A stretch of 63,200 bases of DNA, from assembly GCF_002028455.1 (NCBI RefSeq), contig NZ_MWUM01000031.1, forward strand, positions 1 through 63,200, given 5' to 3'. The position numbers and the translations under genes were made by a program. The DNA is from Zoogloea sp. LCSB751. GTDB taxonomy: Bacteria; Pseudomonadota; Gammaproteobacteria; Burkholderiales; Rhodocyclaceae. Below the pieces are notes generated by a model that saw only the letters and a list, made by a program, of their open reading frames with translations, was not told where the DNA came from and ran no database searches. Shown here piece after piece: positions 25,345 through 34,279 of the stretch. The stretch's first letter is position 1. Every line of letters starts with the position of its first letter.

Positions 25345-25476
25345 GGTGCTCAGCTTTACTCTAGGGCCGGCTAGAACCATCTGGCTGGCGCGGGGCCTTC
25401 TGGGCCTTTTACAAGGCTCCCATCGAGGGACCGCTTGATTCTTTCTTTATCCTCTCCATTTACCAAAAAGAACACC

Positions 25477-26703
25477 ATGGCTAAACGCGCGATCATCCGC
25501 GAAGGCGATCCCACCTCGCATGGCGGTACTGTACTTGAGGCGTTCCCCACATTTAGCATCTATGGCAAGAATGCCGTCGGTGTTGGTCACCGTGGTTACT
25601 GCCCGTTATGTAAGACAACTTTCACCATCGTCTCGGGGGCAAGAAACTACACGTTCATGGACAAGAACGTGGCGGTCGAAGGAATGCATACATCTTGCGG
25701 TGCGGTGCTGATCGCAACGCAAGGGCAAGCGACACTAGACGATGCGCTGGGCGCTAACCCCATACTGGCCAACGCGCCGTCCAGCAGAACATTGCCATTA
25801 TCAAGAAATAATGAAACAGCCGCATTTGACGAACAGATCCGCTTTTTCACCGCAGATCGCAATGTCTTGGCTAATACCCGCTACAAATTGACGCTTGAAG
25901 ACGGCCGCACGGTCGAAGGGACTACCGACTCAACCGGCAGAACCGCGCGAATCACGACAGATACTCCTACTACCATTACCTGCGCCGAGTTCTACCCCGA
26001 TACGGTCTATGGCTGTGCCTGCCAGGTTGAACACATGTGTGAGGCTGAAGGGCGCGGGCCTGCTCCGGCTCTAACCACAGACATCAAAGACATAAAAACG
26101 AACCCACAAGCTATTGGCTCATCTACGGTCGACCATACCTTGCCCAAGGCAACAGACACGCGGAACATGACCGCAGGCGAGATTGCCATGGCACAGACTG
26201 TCTTCAAGAGTTCGCTGGATTACAGCGCGGTAAAAATCCACCGAGGAGGATTATTTGGTCAGCCAAGCCGCTCGGGCAATGCCATGACGCCGAGAGGTGA
26301 GATTCATTTTCCTGACAAAGACTACAAGGAAGATTTTTCGATTGAAATTCGAGAAAACAAGATTTGGTTCATCCACGAAATGACTCATGTGTGGCAATAC
26401 CAACTTGGATATAACGTGGTATTCGGCGGCATGACGATTGGCTTAAAAGGAGGATACTCGGATGATGGGAAGAGGGGCCTCCCATCACCGGCATACCGCT
26501 ATGATCTTACGGGTGAAGATAAGGGCAAGACAATGTCTCAGTTCAACATGGAGCAGCAGGGTGAACTGGTATCACACTATTTTGGCGTAACTCAATTAGG
26601 CATGAACAAAAACATCAATGCGCTAGAGGCTGTCCTAGCTGATTTTCTGAAAAATCCAGCCGACCCGAGCCTTCTACCTATAACCACAAAGATTGAGCCG
26701 TGA
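25477..26703 (+). CDS. PAAR-domain protein with C-terminal zincin-like domain (putative type VI secretion effector), 408 aa
   Basis: Residues 1-90 are a PAAR spike-tip domain (MAKRAIIREGDPTSHGGTVL, CPLCKTTFT, GMHTSCGAVLI with spaced cysteines and histidines that bind zinc). Residues about 115-175 look like a small beta domain (YKLTLEDGRTVEGTTDSTGRT). The C-terminal half holds FIHEMTHVWQYQLG with a HEXXH metalloprotease motif (H300, E301, H304) and a downstream EQQGELVSHYF that can supply the third metal ligand. Expected role: a toxin loaded on the type VI secretion tip that attacks a neighbour. Start at 25477; the frame also runs upstream. The stop overlaps the next GTG. Noticeably lower GC than flanking genes. 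Substrate is unknown, and no secretion apparatus genes are present in this window. Confidence 0.85.
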   Translation: MAKRAIIREGDPTSHGGTVLEAFPTFSIYGKNAVGVGHRGYCPLCKTTFTIVSGARNYTFMDKNVAVEGMHTSCGAVLIATQGQATLDDALGANPILANAPSSRTLPLSRNNETAAFDEQIRFFTADRNVLANTRYKLTLEDGRTVEGTTDSTGRTARITTDTPTTITCAEFYPDTVYGCACQVEHMCEAEGRGPAPALTTDIKDIKTNPQAIGSSTVDHTLPKATDTRNMTAGEIAMAQTVFKSSLDYSAVKIHRGGLFGQPSRSGNAMTPRGEIHFPDKDYKEDFSIEIRENKIWFIHEMTHVWQYQLGYNVVFGGMTIGLKGGYSDDGKRGLPSPAYRYDLTGEDKGKTMSQFNMEQQGELVSHYFGVTQLGMNKNINALEAVLADFLKNPADPSLLPITTKIEP

Positions 26704-27161
26704 AATATCTGCTATTAGCAGGACTGGTGCTGGCGGGCAATGGACTGGCAGTGTCAAAGCCATTCGACGCATATGCGGCTGCTGTCATGAAGGACGGCAA
26801 GCCTTGTTTCTACTTGCCTCCACCTATCGCGGAAGAGACGCCACATTCTCTGCGTGGGGAAGGGGTGTCCATGGAGGTGTTCGATGACGTTGCTAAAAGG
26901 TACAAATGGGAGTCGTGGCTTAAAACACGCCCGAAAGTGAACCCAACGTCGCCTAGTACCTGCATTCCCTACGGTTTTAAATCTCCAGATAAAAACCGAA
27001 CTCTGGAGGAGCCGCTAACCAACGACACCGCCTATATCTTCGATATGTACGGCGAGTACGGTAGAAACCGGCTCTACTTCTGCATCAAAAAAGATGCTCA
27101 GGGAAAAGATTACCTAGCCAAATCCGGCCCGCGAGGAAATTGCTCGTCAGAGCCTCTGTAG
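26700..27161 (+). CDS. Exported candidate immunity protein, 153 aa
   Basis: GTG start coupled to the PAAR effector stop (GTGA). Signal peptide LLLAGLVLAGNGLAVSKPF, then a small domain with paired cysteines (PCFYLPP, STCIPYGFK, LYFCIKK, GNCSSEPL). Its text (cysteine-proline-strand, then a tyrosine-rich C-terminal strand region) resembles the small periplasmic immunity proteins found next to type VI effectors. Position directly behind the toxin, coupling, and a periplasmic address all fit protection of the producer's own periplasm. AT-rich like the effector. The family itself is not securely recognised. Confidence 0.65.
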   Translation: MKYLLLAGLVLAGNGLAVSKPFDAYAAAVMKDGKPCFYLPPPIAEETPHSLRGEGVSMEVFDDVAKRYKWESWLKTRPKVNPTSPSTCIPYGFKSPDKNRTLEEPLTNDTAYIFDMYGEYGRNRLYFCIKKDAQGKDYLAKSGPRGNCSSEPL

Positions 27162-27260
27162 AATGCGAGCCCAAACCTCGGGATTCAACAAGATGGGCAG
27201 CTACCGGCCGGGCCTTCTTCAAATCGCTGAGTCAGCTGAACAGACTGTCGCTTCTTTCTC

Positions 27261-28073
27261 TCAGGCGCCTGACGAACCCTGGGCCAGCAGCGCCCCCAGC
27301 CGCGTGAAGAAATCCTTGTCCCGCGCGTACTGCTCGCTGGAGATGAACCCCCGCTGGGCCTCCAGCGCAGCCAGGAAGTTGCTGACGATCTGGCGGTAGC
27401 TGTCCATGTCGTCGGCCTTGTAGGGGGAGGGCGTGTTGTGGCCGTCGATGCGCAGGCCATACACGGCGTCGTGCATCATCAGGCCATAGGTCATCGCATC
27501 GCCATCGGGCATGGCCGCGGTGGCTTGGAACCACGCCTCCCGAACCGCAGCGGGGGCGTCATCGGGCGGGAAGTGGGCGGTCAGGGCCGCCCCGACCTCC
27601 TCGAAGCCGTCTCCATTGAGATCCACGCTGAAGCCCTCCGGCAACAGCAGGTTGCGGGCGCCTTCCTCGCTGATCGCCGCCACGTTGATCGGCTCGGCCA
27701 GGCAGTGGTTCCTGCGGACGGCCTCCAGCTCCTCGGCCGACAGGCTGCCCAGGAACTGGCGGGCGTTACCCATCGCGCCGCTGCCGTAAGCCTTGTTCAA
27801 CACCCCTGCATACACGGCCTGGCTGTCGGCGCCCACGTCCCGCAGCGCGGACAACTCCGCGTGGGTCCGCCCGAGAATGGCCTCCAGGGCCTCGGACGAC
27901 GTGGGGCCCGCCTGGCCAGCCGCCGCCTGCGGCCCGGTCGCGCCCCCGTCGGCAACAACCTTGGCCGCAGCAAAGGCCGACTGGAAGGTCTGGTAGAAAC
28001 TGCTGTCGGGCGTCTCGGCGTAGCTGTGGCGCTGAGACGCGGTGATCGGTTGCCCTACGGCCCGAATGTCCAT
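27261..28073 (-). CDS. Hypothetical protein with a calcium-loop-like motif, 270 aa
   Basis: Not recognised. It starts at 28073 (MDIRAVGQPITASQRHSY), preceded by GGAGG at six bases; the open frame continues upstream but not convincingly. No signal peptide. There is an Ala/Gly-rich N-terminal third, a helical middle (LEAILGRTHAELSALRDVG) and an EF-hand-like loop DLNGDGFEEV. The C-terminal part includes ALEAQRGFISSEQYARDKDFFTRLGALLAQG. A degenerate copy of its 3' end lies at 23894-23954, on the other side of the effector cassette, indicating a duplication or insertion event. Convergent with the immunity candidate. Confidence 0.7.
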   Translation of the reverse strand: MDIRAVGQPITASQRHSYAETPDSSFYQTFQSAFAAAKVVADGGATGPQAAAGQAGPTSSEALEAILGRTHAELSALRDVGADSQAVYAGVLNKAYGSGAMGNARQFLGSLSAEELEAVRRNHCLAEPINVAAISEEGARNLLLPEGFSVDLNGDGFEEVGAALTAHFPPDDAPAAVREAWFQATAAMPDGDAMTYGLMMHDAVYGLRIDGHNTPSPYKADDMDSYRQIVSNFLAALEAQRGFISSEQYARDKDFFTRLGALLAQGSSGA

Positions 28074-28439
28074 TTTCTGCCTCCGTGTCGGTAAGAATTG
28101 CCGGTTGGCGGAATCGCTTGCCGGTGTCCTGCGGTGCAGGAGAAATACAACGACATTCAGGCAGAAAGCGTACCTGGATATGGCTCTATTGTTGGCCACC
28201 GACGTCCTGATGCTGATAGTCATCGAAGCCGCCCAATTGTCGCGCGCGCTGGACGGCACCGACGTCGCGGTGATGTTCTTTAAAGCTGATCTCGACGGCG
28301 CACCAGCCGAGATGGCGTCGCAGCGGAAAGGAATGTGCTGCCTACCGATCTTGCGTCACAGAGCCCCACGGCGCATCATGCTGGGGCTGCTGCAAACAAC
28401 AGTGGCCGGGCTTGGCGGCCCGGATTACATCGACGGACG
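28074..28439. other. Region without a supported gene upstream of the C4-type RNA
   Basis: Short frames exist on both strands, but none has both a ribosome site and a family-like sequence. It probably contains promoters for the gene at 27261-28073 and, on the plus strand, for the C4-type RNA transcript. Confidence 0.4.
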
Positions 28440-28460
28440 ACCGCCCCGTGCGGTTTTTTT
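28440..28460 (+). terminator. Small terminator-like hairpin
   Basis: ACCGC, five bases, GCGGT running into seven T. The stem is short. It lies just before the C4-type RNA, so it could end an upstream transcript or attenuate it. Confidence 0.45.
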
Positions 28461-28469
28461 GTGTCCGGA

Positions 28470-28575
28470 GCATGGCATCGTCCCTATGGGCGGGCCGTGC
28501 GGGAGGGGAAACCCTGCCGGTTTCGATGTACCGGTCCGCCAACCTGCACGGTTCCGCCCCCAGCTTGGCGGCTGA
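28470..28575 (+). ncRNA. C4-type antisense RNA (phage P1/P7/P4 family)
   Basis: The run GCATCGTCCCTATGGGCGGG, then GCCGTGC at 28494-28500 with its partner GCACGGT at 28546-28552, is a good match to my memory of the C4 RNA family. Outer stem: GGGCGG/CCGCCC plus GCCGTGC/GCACGGT. Inside are two hairpins, one around GGGGAAACCC and one with CCGG-10-CCGG. Known role: in phages P1 and P7 the C4 RNA is cut from the leader of the ant operon and represses it by pairing near the ribosome site. Here it precedes a leader peptide and a small gene in the same arrangement. Confidence 0.75.
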
Positions 28576-28612
28576 GGAGCGGAGTTACATACCGCTACAT
28601 CGGAGATTCACC

Positions 28613-28663
28613 ATGTCTTATCTCGTCCGTGCATTCAAACTGGGAAGGGAGGCCTGGCAATGA
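28613..28663 (+). CDS. 16-codon leader peptide overlapping the next gene
   Basis: MSYLVRAFKLGREAWQ, with CGGAG seven bases before the ATG. The stop overlaps the following start as ATGA, and the ribosome site of the next gene (GGGAGG) lies inside it, so the two are translationally coupled. This is the organisation of C4-controlled phage genes, where a short leader frame gates the main gene. Confidence 0.7.
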   Translation: MSYLVRAFKLGREAWQ

Positions 28664-28965
28664 GCCCGAACCTGACCTTCACCGCCAGCGATCGGCTCTA
28701 TAGCCTCCATTCGAATGCCAATGCGCTGACCGTTACCGATCAACTCACCGCCAGGCTCGCTCAACTGACTGCCCTGCTGGCCATGACGCGAGGTGAGCAA
28801 GGCAAGGCGTTCCGGCTGATGAATGATCAATGGCAAGACAGCTTCATGTGGGCCTGCGGCATGATGGCCATGGAAGTGCAGGAGCTGTTTGGCATTTTGA
28901 GTTGTCTGGAAGCCAAGAGCTGCCAGGAATCTGAAGACAAAAGTCATCAGGGGCTCTCAACGTAA
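28660..28965 (+). CDS. Small protein downstream of C4 RNA, 101 aa
   Basis: It reads MSPNLTFTASDRLYSLHSNA, then LTVTDQLTARLAQLTALLAMTRGE, FRLMNDQWQDSFMWACGMMAMEVQELFGIL. Mainly helical, soluble, with a Trp/Met-rich third helix. The layout (variable N terminus, a valine-containing turn before a first helix of alternating leucines, a last helix) recalls the DUF3077 group of small proteins of prophages and satellites. That assignment is a guess from pattern. Coupled to the 16-codon leader by ATGA. Likely a remnant control or antirepressor-type gene of a phage satellite. Confidence 0.6.
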   Translation: MSPNLTFTASDRLYSLHSNANALTVTDQLTARLAQLTALLAMTRGEQGKAFRLMNDQWQDSFMWACGMMAMEVQELFGILSCLEAKSCQESEDKSHQGLST

Positions 28966-29445
28966 GAGCAGGCCATATCGTTCTGGGGCGGGCCTTCGCC
29001 CCAGGGCAAGCGCACTTATCTGTCACCCTCTTCAGAATACTCAACTTGGACAGTTCGCAAAAAGGCATCTTCTCTCGTCTTTTGGACGACCCAGGATGGA
29101 AATGCCGGCACCGATGCCGCAGATGAGTTGCCTCTGCCTGGTCAGCGACCCGCGCCGTTTCGGCTATGCGCGTCGGTATCCTCTTTAGAAGATCCTGGCG
29201 ATGGCTGTCTGTGCGGTGCAATGCATCATAAATACCTTTGAAGCAATCGCCTTCTGGGCCGAGAGCAAAGGGACTGGAAAGAGGCAATGAACCAATCTGC
29301 CATCCTTTACACCGAACGCTTTGAAGCGGTACGCGAATAGAATCACTACCGACTTCTCCACCGAGCAGCCTGACGGCTGCTCGGTGGAGAAGTCTCTTCA
29401 AGCCTCACACACAGAAATTCTGACACTCCCTCTGAGGGAAGCTCA
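28966..29445. other. Gene-free stretch with two hairpins
   Basis: No supported gene. CTGGGGCG/CGCCCCAG (about 28983-29004) forms a stem just past the small gene, without a T-run. A second, much larger perfect hairpin is listed separately at 29351-29394. Confidence 0.5.
29351..29394. repeat. Perfect 20-bp-arm inverted repeat
   Basis: GACTTCTCCACCGAGCAGCC, loop TGAC, and its exact complement. No mismatch in 20 pairs, and no T-run on either side. It stands 50 bases past the stop of the AraC gene (minus strand). Confidence 0.9.
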
Positions 29446-30522
29446 TCAAGCCAAAAGCCCAGCTGGCTCAGCTGAACCTTGGCCCCGCTTCCCCCGCCCG
29501 CGAAACGCCTGCGGTGACATCCCCGTCCACCCCCTGAAAGCGCGGGAAAAGCTCTTCTCGTTGCTGAACCCCACCAATGCCGAGATCTGTTTGATCGACC
29601 TGGAACTACGGTCGAGGAGGTCGATGGCTTGGTCGCGGCGGGTTTCGTCCTTGAGTTGTTGCAGGGAGGCGCCTTCGTCCTGGAGTTGGCGGTGCAGGGT
29701 GCGCACGGAGATGTGCAGGTGGCCGGCGACTTGTTCGGCGGTGGCGCTGCGGTTGCCGGCGCTTTGCAGGAACTGGCGGACGCCCTGGACGAGGAGGCGG
29801 TCGCGGCGGTATTGCAGCACGGTCAGCGGCAGGGCGCGGTGGAGCATGGCGCGCAAGGCCTGTTCATCGCGGCGGATCGGCAGGCCCAGGTAGCGGGGCT
29901 CGAAGCGGATGGCGGCTTGCGGGGCGTCGAAGCGCACCGGGCCGGGGAAGAGGAGTGCGTAGGCGTCGGCGTGGGGCGGGGCGGGGAAGGGGAAAGTGCT
30001 TTCCTGCAGCGGGATGCGCGAGTCGATGGCCCAGCAGGCGTAGCCGAGCACGTAGCGCAGCAGGGTGACGAGGCAGAACTCGTGCATGGGGCCGAGGTCG
30101 CGTTGGGGCGTGATGCTCAGGCGGGCGGAGGTGGGGGTTATTTCCAGTTCCAGTGCGATGTCGTCGGTGAGCAGGCGGTGGTGGCGGCACCAGCGCTTGA
30201 GGGCGACGCCCAGGTCCGGCGAGGTGATCGATGCGCGGCACAGCATGCCGTAGCTGCCCCACGGCAGGCGGCGCGAAAACCAGCCCAGCGCCTCATCGTC
30301 GAGTTCCTGCATGGCGTGGCCGGAAATGACCTCCATCTGGGCGGCGGTGACGCGCGCCGCGGGGTCATCCAGCAGGCGCGGGTCGATCTCGGCGCGGGCC
30401 AGTGCATTGGCCGGATCACGGCCATAACGGTGGTAGGCGAGCACGATGGCGCGGATGAAGGCAATCGGCGTGGCGGCGCGGCCACCGCTCAAGGAGGCGG
30501 GCAGGACGATCTTGGCGGACAT
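29446..30522 (-). CDS. AraC-family regulator of leucine/isovalerate catabolism (putative), 358 aa
   Basis: N-terminal half of the Arabinose_bd-like type that binds organic acids or acyl compounds (TPIAFIRAIVLAYHRYGRDPANALARAEIDPRLLDDPAARVTAAQMEVI). C-terminal double helix-turn-helix with SATAEQVAGHLHISVRTLHRQLQDEGASLQQLKDETRRDQA and ISALVGFSNEKSFSRAFRGWTGMSPQAFR. Start at 30522 (MSAKIVLPASL); the open frame extends upstream into the ivd promoter and is not used. It is divergent from the ivd operon, so local control is likely. Effector not known. Confidence 0.85.
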   Translation of the reverse strand: MSAKIVLPASLSGGRAATPIAFIRAIVLAYHRYGRDPANALARAEIDPRLLDDPAARVTAAQMEVISGHAMQELDDEALGWFSRRLPWGSYGMLCRASITSPDLGVALKRWCRHHRLLTDDIALELEITPTSARLSITPQRDLGPMHEFCLVTLLRYVLGYACWAIDSRIPLQESTFPFPAPPHADAYALLFPGPVRFDAPQAAIRFEPRYLGLPIRRDEQALRAMLHRALPLTVLQYRRDRLLVQGVRQFLQSAGNRSATAEQVAGHLHISVRTLHRQLQDEGASLQQLKDETRRDQAIDLLDRSSRSIKQISALVGFSNEKSFSRAFRGWTGMSPQAFRGRGKRGQGSAEPAGLLA

Positions 30523-30670
30523 GGCGCGGATTCTCGACGCCGGTGGCACGATTTGCAACCTCGATGGCGCCTGCGGCTCCGTGTTCCGGCGTACGCTGGC
30601 GATCATTCGGCATGGGCGCTGCAAGCGCGCGCCGTGCTGCCAGACAACGATCAGTGGAGGAGACCCGCCC

Positions 30671-31843
30671 ATGACCATCCCCAGCCTCAACTTCCATCTC
30701 GGCGAAACCATCGAGGCCCTGCGCGACACCGTGCAGGCCTTTGCAGCCAAGGAGATCGCCCCGCGCGCCGCGGACGTGGACCGGGACAACCTCTTTCCGG
30801 CCGACCTGTGGAAGAAGCTCGGCGACCTGGGCCTGCACGGCATGACGGCGCCGGAGGAATACGGCGGCACCAACATGGGCTACCTGGCGCACATCATCGC
30901 GCTGGAAGAGGTGTCCCGCGCGTCGGCCTCGGTGGGCCTGTCCTACGGCGCGCACTCCAACCTGTGCATCAACCAGATCCGCCGCAACGGCACCGAGGCG
31001 CAGAAGCAGAAATACCTGCCCAAGCTGATCTCCGGCGACCACGTGGGCGCGCTGGCGATGAGCGAGCCGAACGCTGGCTCCGACGTGGTGAGCATGAAGC
31101 TGCGCGCCGACAGGAAGGGCGACCGCTACGTCCTCAACGGCTCCAAGATGTGGATCACCAATGGCGGCGACGCCGACACGCTGGTGGTGTACGCCAAGAC
31201 CGACATTGAAGCCGGCGCCAAGGGCATGACCGCCTTCATCATCGAGAAGGGCATGAAGGGCTTCACCCATGGCACCCACCTGGACAAGCTGGGCATGCGC
31301 GGCTCCAACACCTTCCCGCTGTTCTTCGACGACGTGGAGGTGCCGGAAGAAAACGTGCTCGGCGGCGTGGGCAACGGCACCAAGGTGCTGATGAGCGGCC
31401 TCGACTACGAGCGCGCGGTGCTGTGCGGCGGCCCGCTGGGGATCATGGCGGCCTGTATGGATGAAGTCGTGCCCTATCTGCACGAGCGCAAGCAGTTCGG
31501 CCAGAGCATCGGCGAGTTCCAGCTGATGCAGGGCAAGCTGGCCGATATGTACTCCACCTGGATGGCGACCCGCGCCTATGTGTATGCGGTGGGCCAGGCC
31601 TGTGACAAGACCGACCACGCCCGCACGCTGCGCAAGGACGCGGCCGGGGCGATCCTGTATTCCGCGGAGAAGGCCACCTGGATGGCCGGCGAGGCGATCC
31701 AGACTCTCGGCGGCGTCGGCTACACCAACGACTACGCCACCGGCCGCCTGTGGCGCGACGCCAAGCTGTACGAGATCGGCGCCGGCACCAGCGAGATCCG
31801 CCGCATGCTGATCGGCCGCGAACTCTTCTCCGAAACGGCCTGA
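30671..31843 (+). CDS. ivd (liuA): Isovaleryl-CoA dehydrogenase, 390 aa
   Basis: FAD enzyme that oxidises isovaleryl-CoA to 3-methylcrotonyl-CoA, passing electrons to electron-transfer flavoprotein. Acyl-CoA dehydrogenase signatures are AMSEPNAGSDVVSMKL, WITNGGDADTLVVYAKT, and the C-terminal IQTLGGVGYTNDYATGRLWRDAKLYEIGAGTSEIRRMLIGREL. The isovaleryl-type early glutamate is present in SGLDYERAVLCGGPLGI (LDYERAVL). GGAGG sits eight bases upstream of the ATG at 30671. First gene of the operon. Confidence 0.95.
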   Translation: MTIPSLNFHLGETIEALRDTVQAFAAKEIAPRAADVDRDNLFPADLWKKLGDLGLHGMTAPEEYGGTNMGYLAHIIALEEVSRASASVGLSYGAHSNLCINQIRRNGTEAQKQKYLPKLISGDHVGALAMSEPNAGSDVVSMKLRADRKGDRYVLNGSKMWITNGGDADTLVVYAKTDIEAGAKGMTAFIIEKGMKGFTHGTHLDKLGMRGSNTFPLFFDDVEVPEENVLGGVGNGTKVLMSGLDYERAVLCGGPLGIMAACMDEVVPYLHERKQFGQSIGEFQLMQGKLADMYSTWMATRAYVYAVGQACDKTDHARTLRKDAAGAILYSAEKATWMAGEAIQTLGGVGYTNDYATGRLWRDAKLYEIGAGTSEIRRMLIGRELFSETA

Positions 31844-31857
31844 ACGGAGCTGCAGCG

Positions 31858-33465
<1,608 letters not shown>

Positions 33466-33474
33466 GGAGCCGCC

Positions 33475-34266
33475 ATGTACGAGACGCTGGAAATCCTCCG
33501 CGACGGCCCTGTCGCGACGATCTGGATGAACCGCCCGGAGGTGCATAACGCCTTCAACGAGCTGCTCATCTTTGAGCTCACCGCCGCCTGTCAGGTTCTC
33601 GACGCGGACGGCAGCGTGCGCGTGGTGGTGCTCGCCGGGCGCGGCAAGAGCTTCTCGGCAGGCGCCGACCTCAACTGGATGAAGCGCGCCGGCGCGGCCA
33701 CGGTGGACGAGAACCTCGCCGACGCGCGGCGCCTGGCCGGCATGCTGCGGGTGCTTGCCGAGCTGCGCAAACCCACGCTGGCCCGCGTGCATGGCGCGGC
33801 CCTCGGCGGCGGCATGGGGCTGGCGGCGGCCTGCGACATCTGCGTGGCCGGCGAGGGCGCGGTGTTCGCCACGTCGGAGGTGAAGTTCGGGATCATCCCG
33901 TCGGCCATCAGCCCCTACGTGCTGCGCGCCATCGGTGCGCGCCAGGCCTACCGCTATTTCCAGAGCGCCGAGCGGATCTCCGCGACACGGGCTTATGAAC
34001 TGGGCCTCGCCCACGAGGCAGTGCCGGCCGATGGGCTGGACGCCAAGGTGGGCGAGATCGTCACCGCGCTGCTGCAGGGCGGTCCGCTGTCCCAGGGCGC
34101 CGCCAAGGACCTGATCCGCGCGGTGGCCGACAGGCCCGTCGATGACGCCCTGGTCGAAGACACCGCCCGCCGCATCGCCAGCCTGCGCGCCACGCCGGAA
34201 GCCCGTGAAGGCCTCGCTGCCTTCCTCGACAAGCGGCCGGCGGCGTGGATCGCGGATAAACAATAA
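33475..34266 (+). CDS. liuC: Methylglutaconyl-CoA hydratase (enoyl-CoA hydratase family), 263 aa
   Basis: Crotonase-fold hydratase that makes HMG-CoA from 3-methylglutaconyl-CoA. Motifs: MNRPEVHNAFNELL, the oxyanion-hole stretches LAGRGKSFSAGADLNWMKR and HGAALGGGMGLAAACDICVAGEGAVFATSEVKFGIIPSAISPYVLRAIG with the catalytic glutamate in SEVKFGI. Nine bases after mccB. Substrate follows from the operon context. Confidence 0.92.
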   Translation: MYETLEILRDGPVATIWMNRPEVHNAFNELLIFELTAACQVLDADGSVRVVVLAGRGKSFSAGADLNWMKRAGAATVDENLADARRLAGMLRVLAELRKPTLARVHGAALGGGMGLAAACDICVAGEGAVFATSEVKFGIIPSAISPYVLRAIGARQAYRYFQSAERISATRAYELGLAHEAVPADGLDAKVGEIVTALLQGGPLSQGAAKDLIRAVADRPVDDALVEDTARRIASLRATPEAREGLAAFLDKRPAAWIADKQ

Positions 34267-34279
34267 GAAGGGAGACAGC

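Noticed and set aside
28844..29401. Minus-strand frame of 185 aa
   Set aside because: It overlaps the coupled small gene and the 20-bp hairpin and shows no protein family features.
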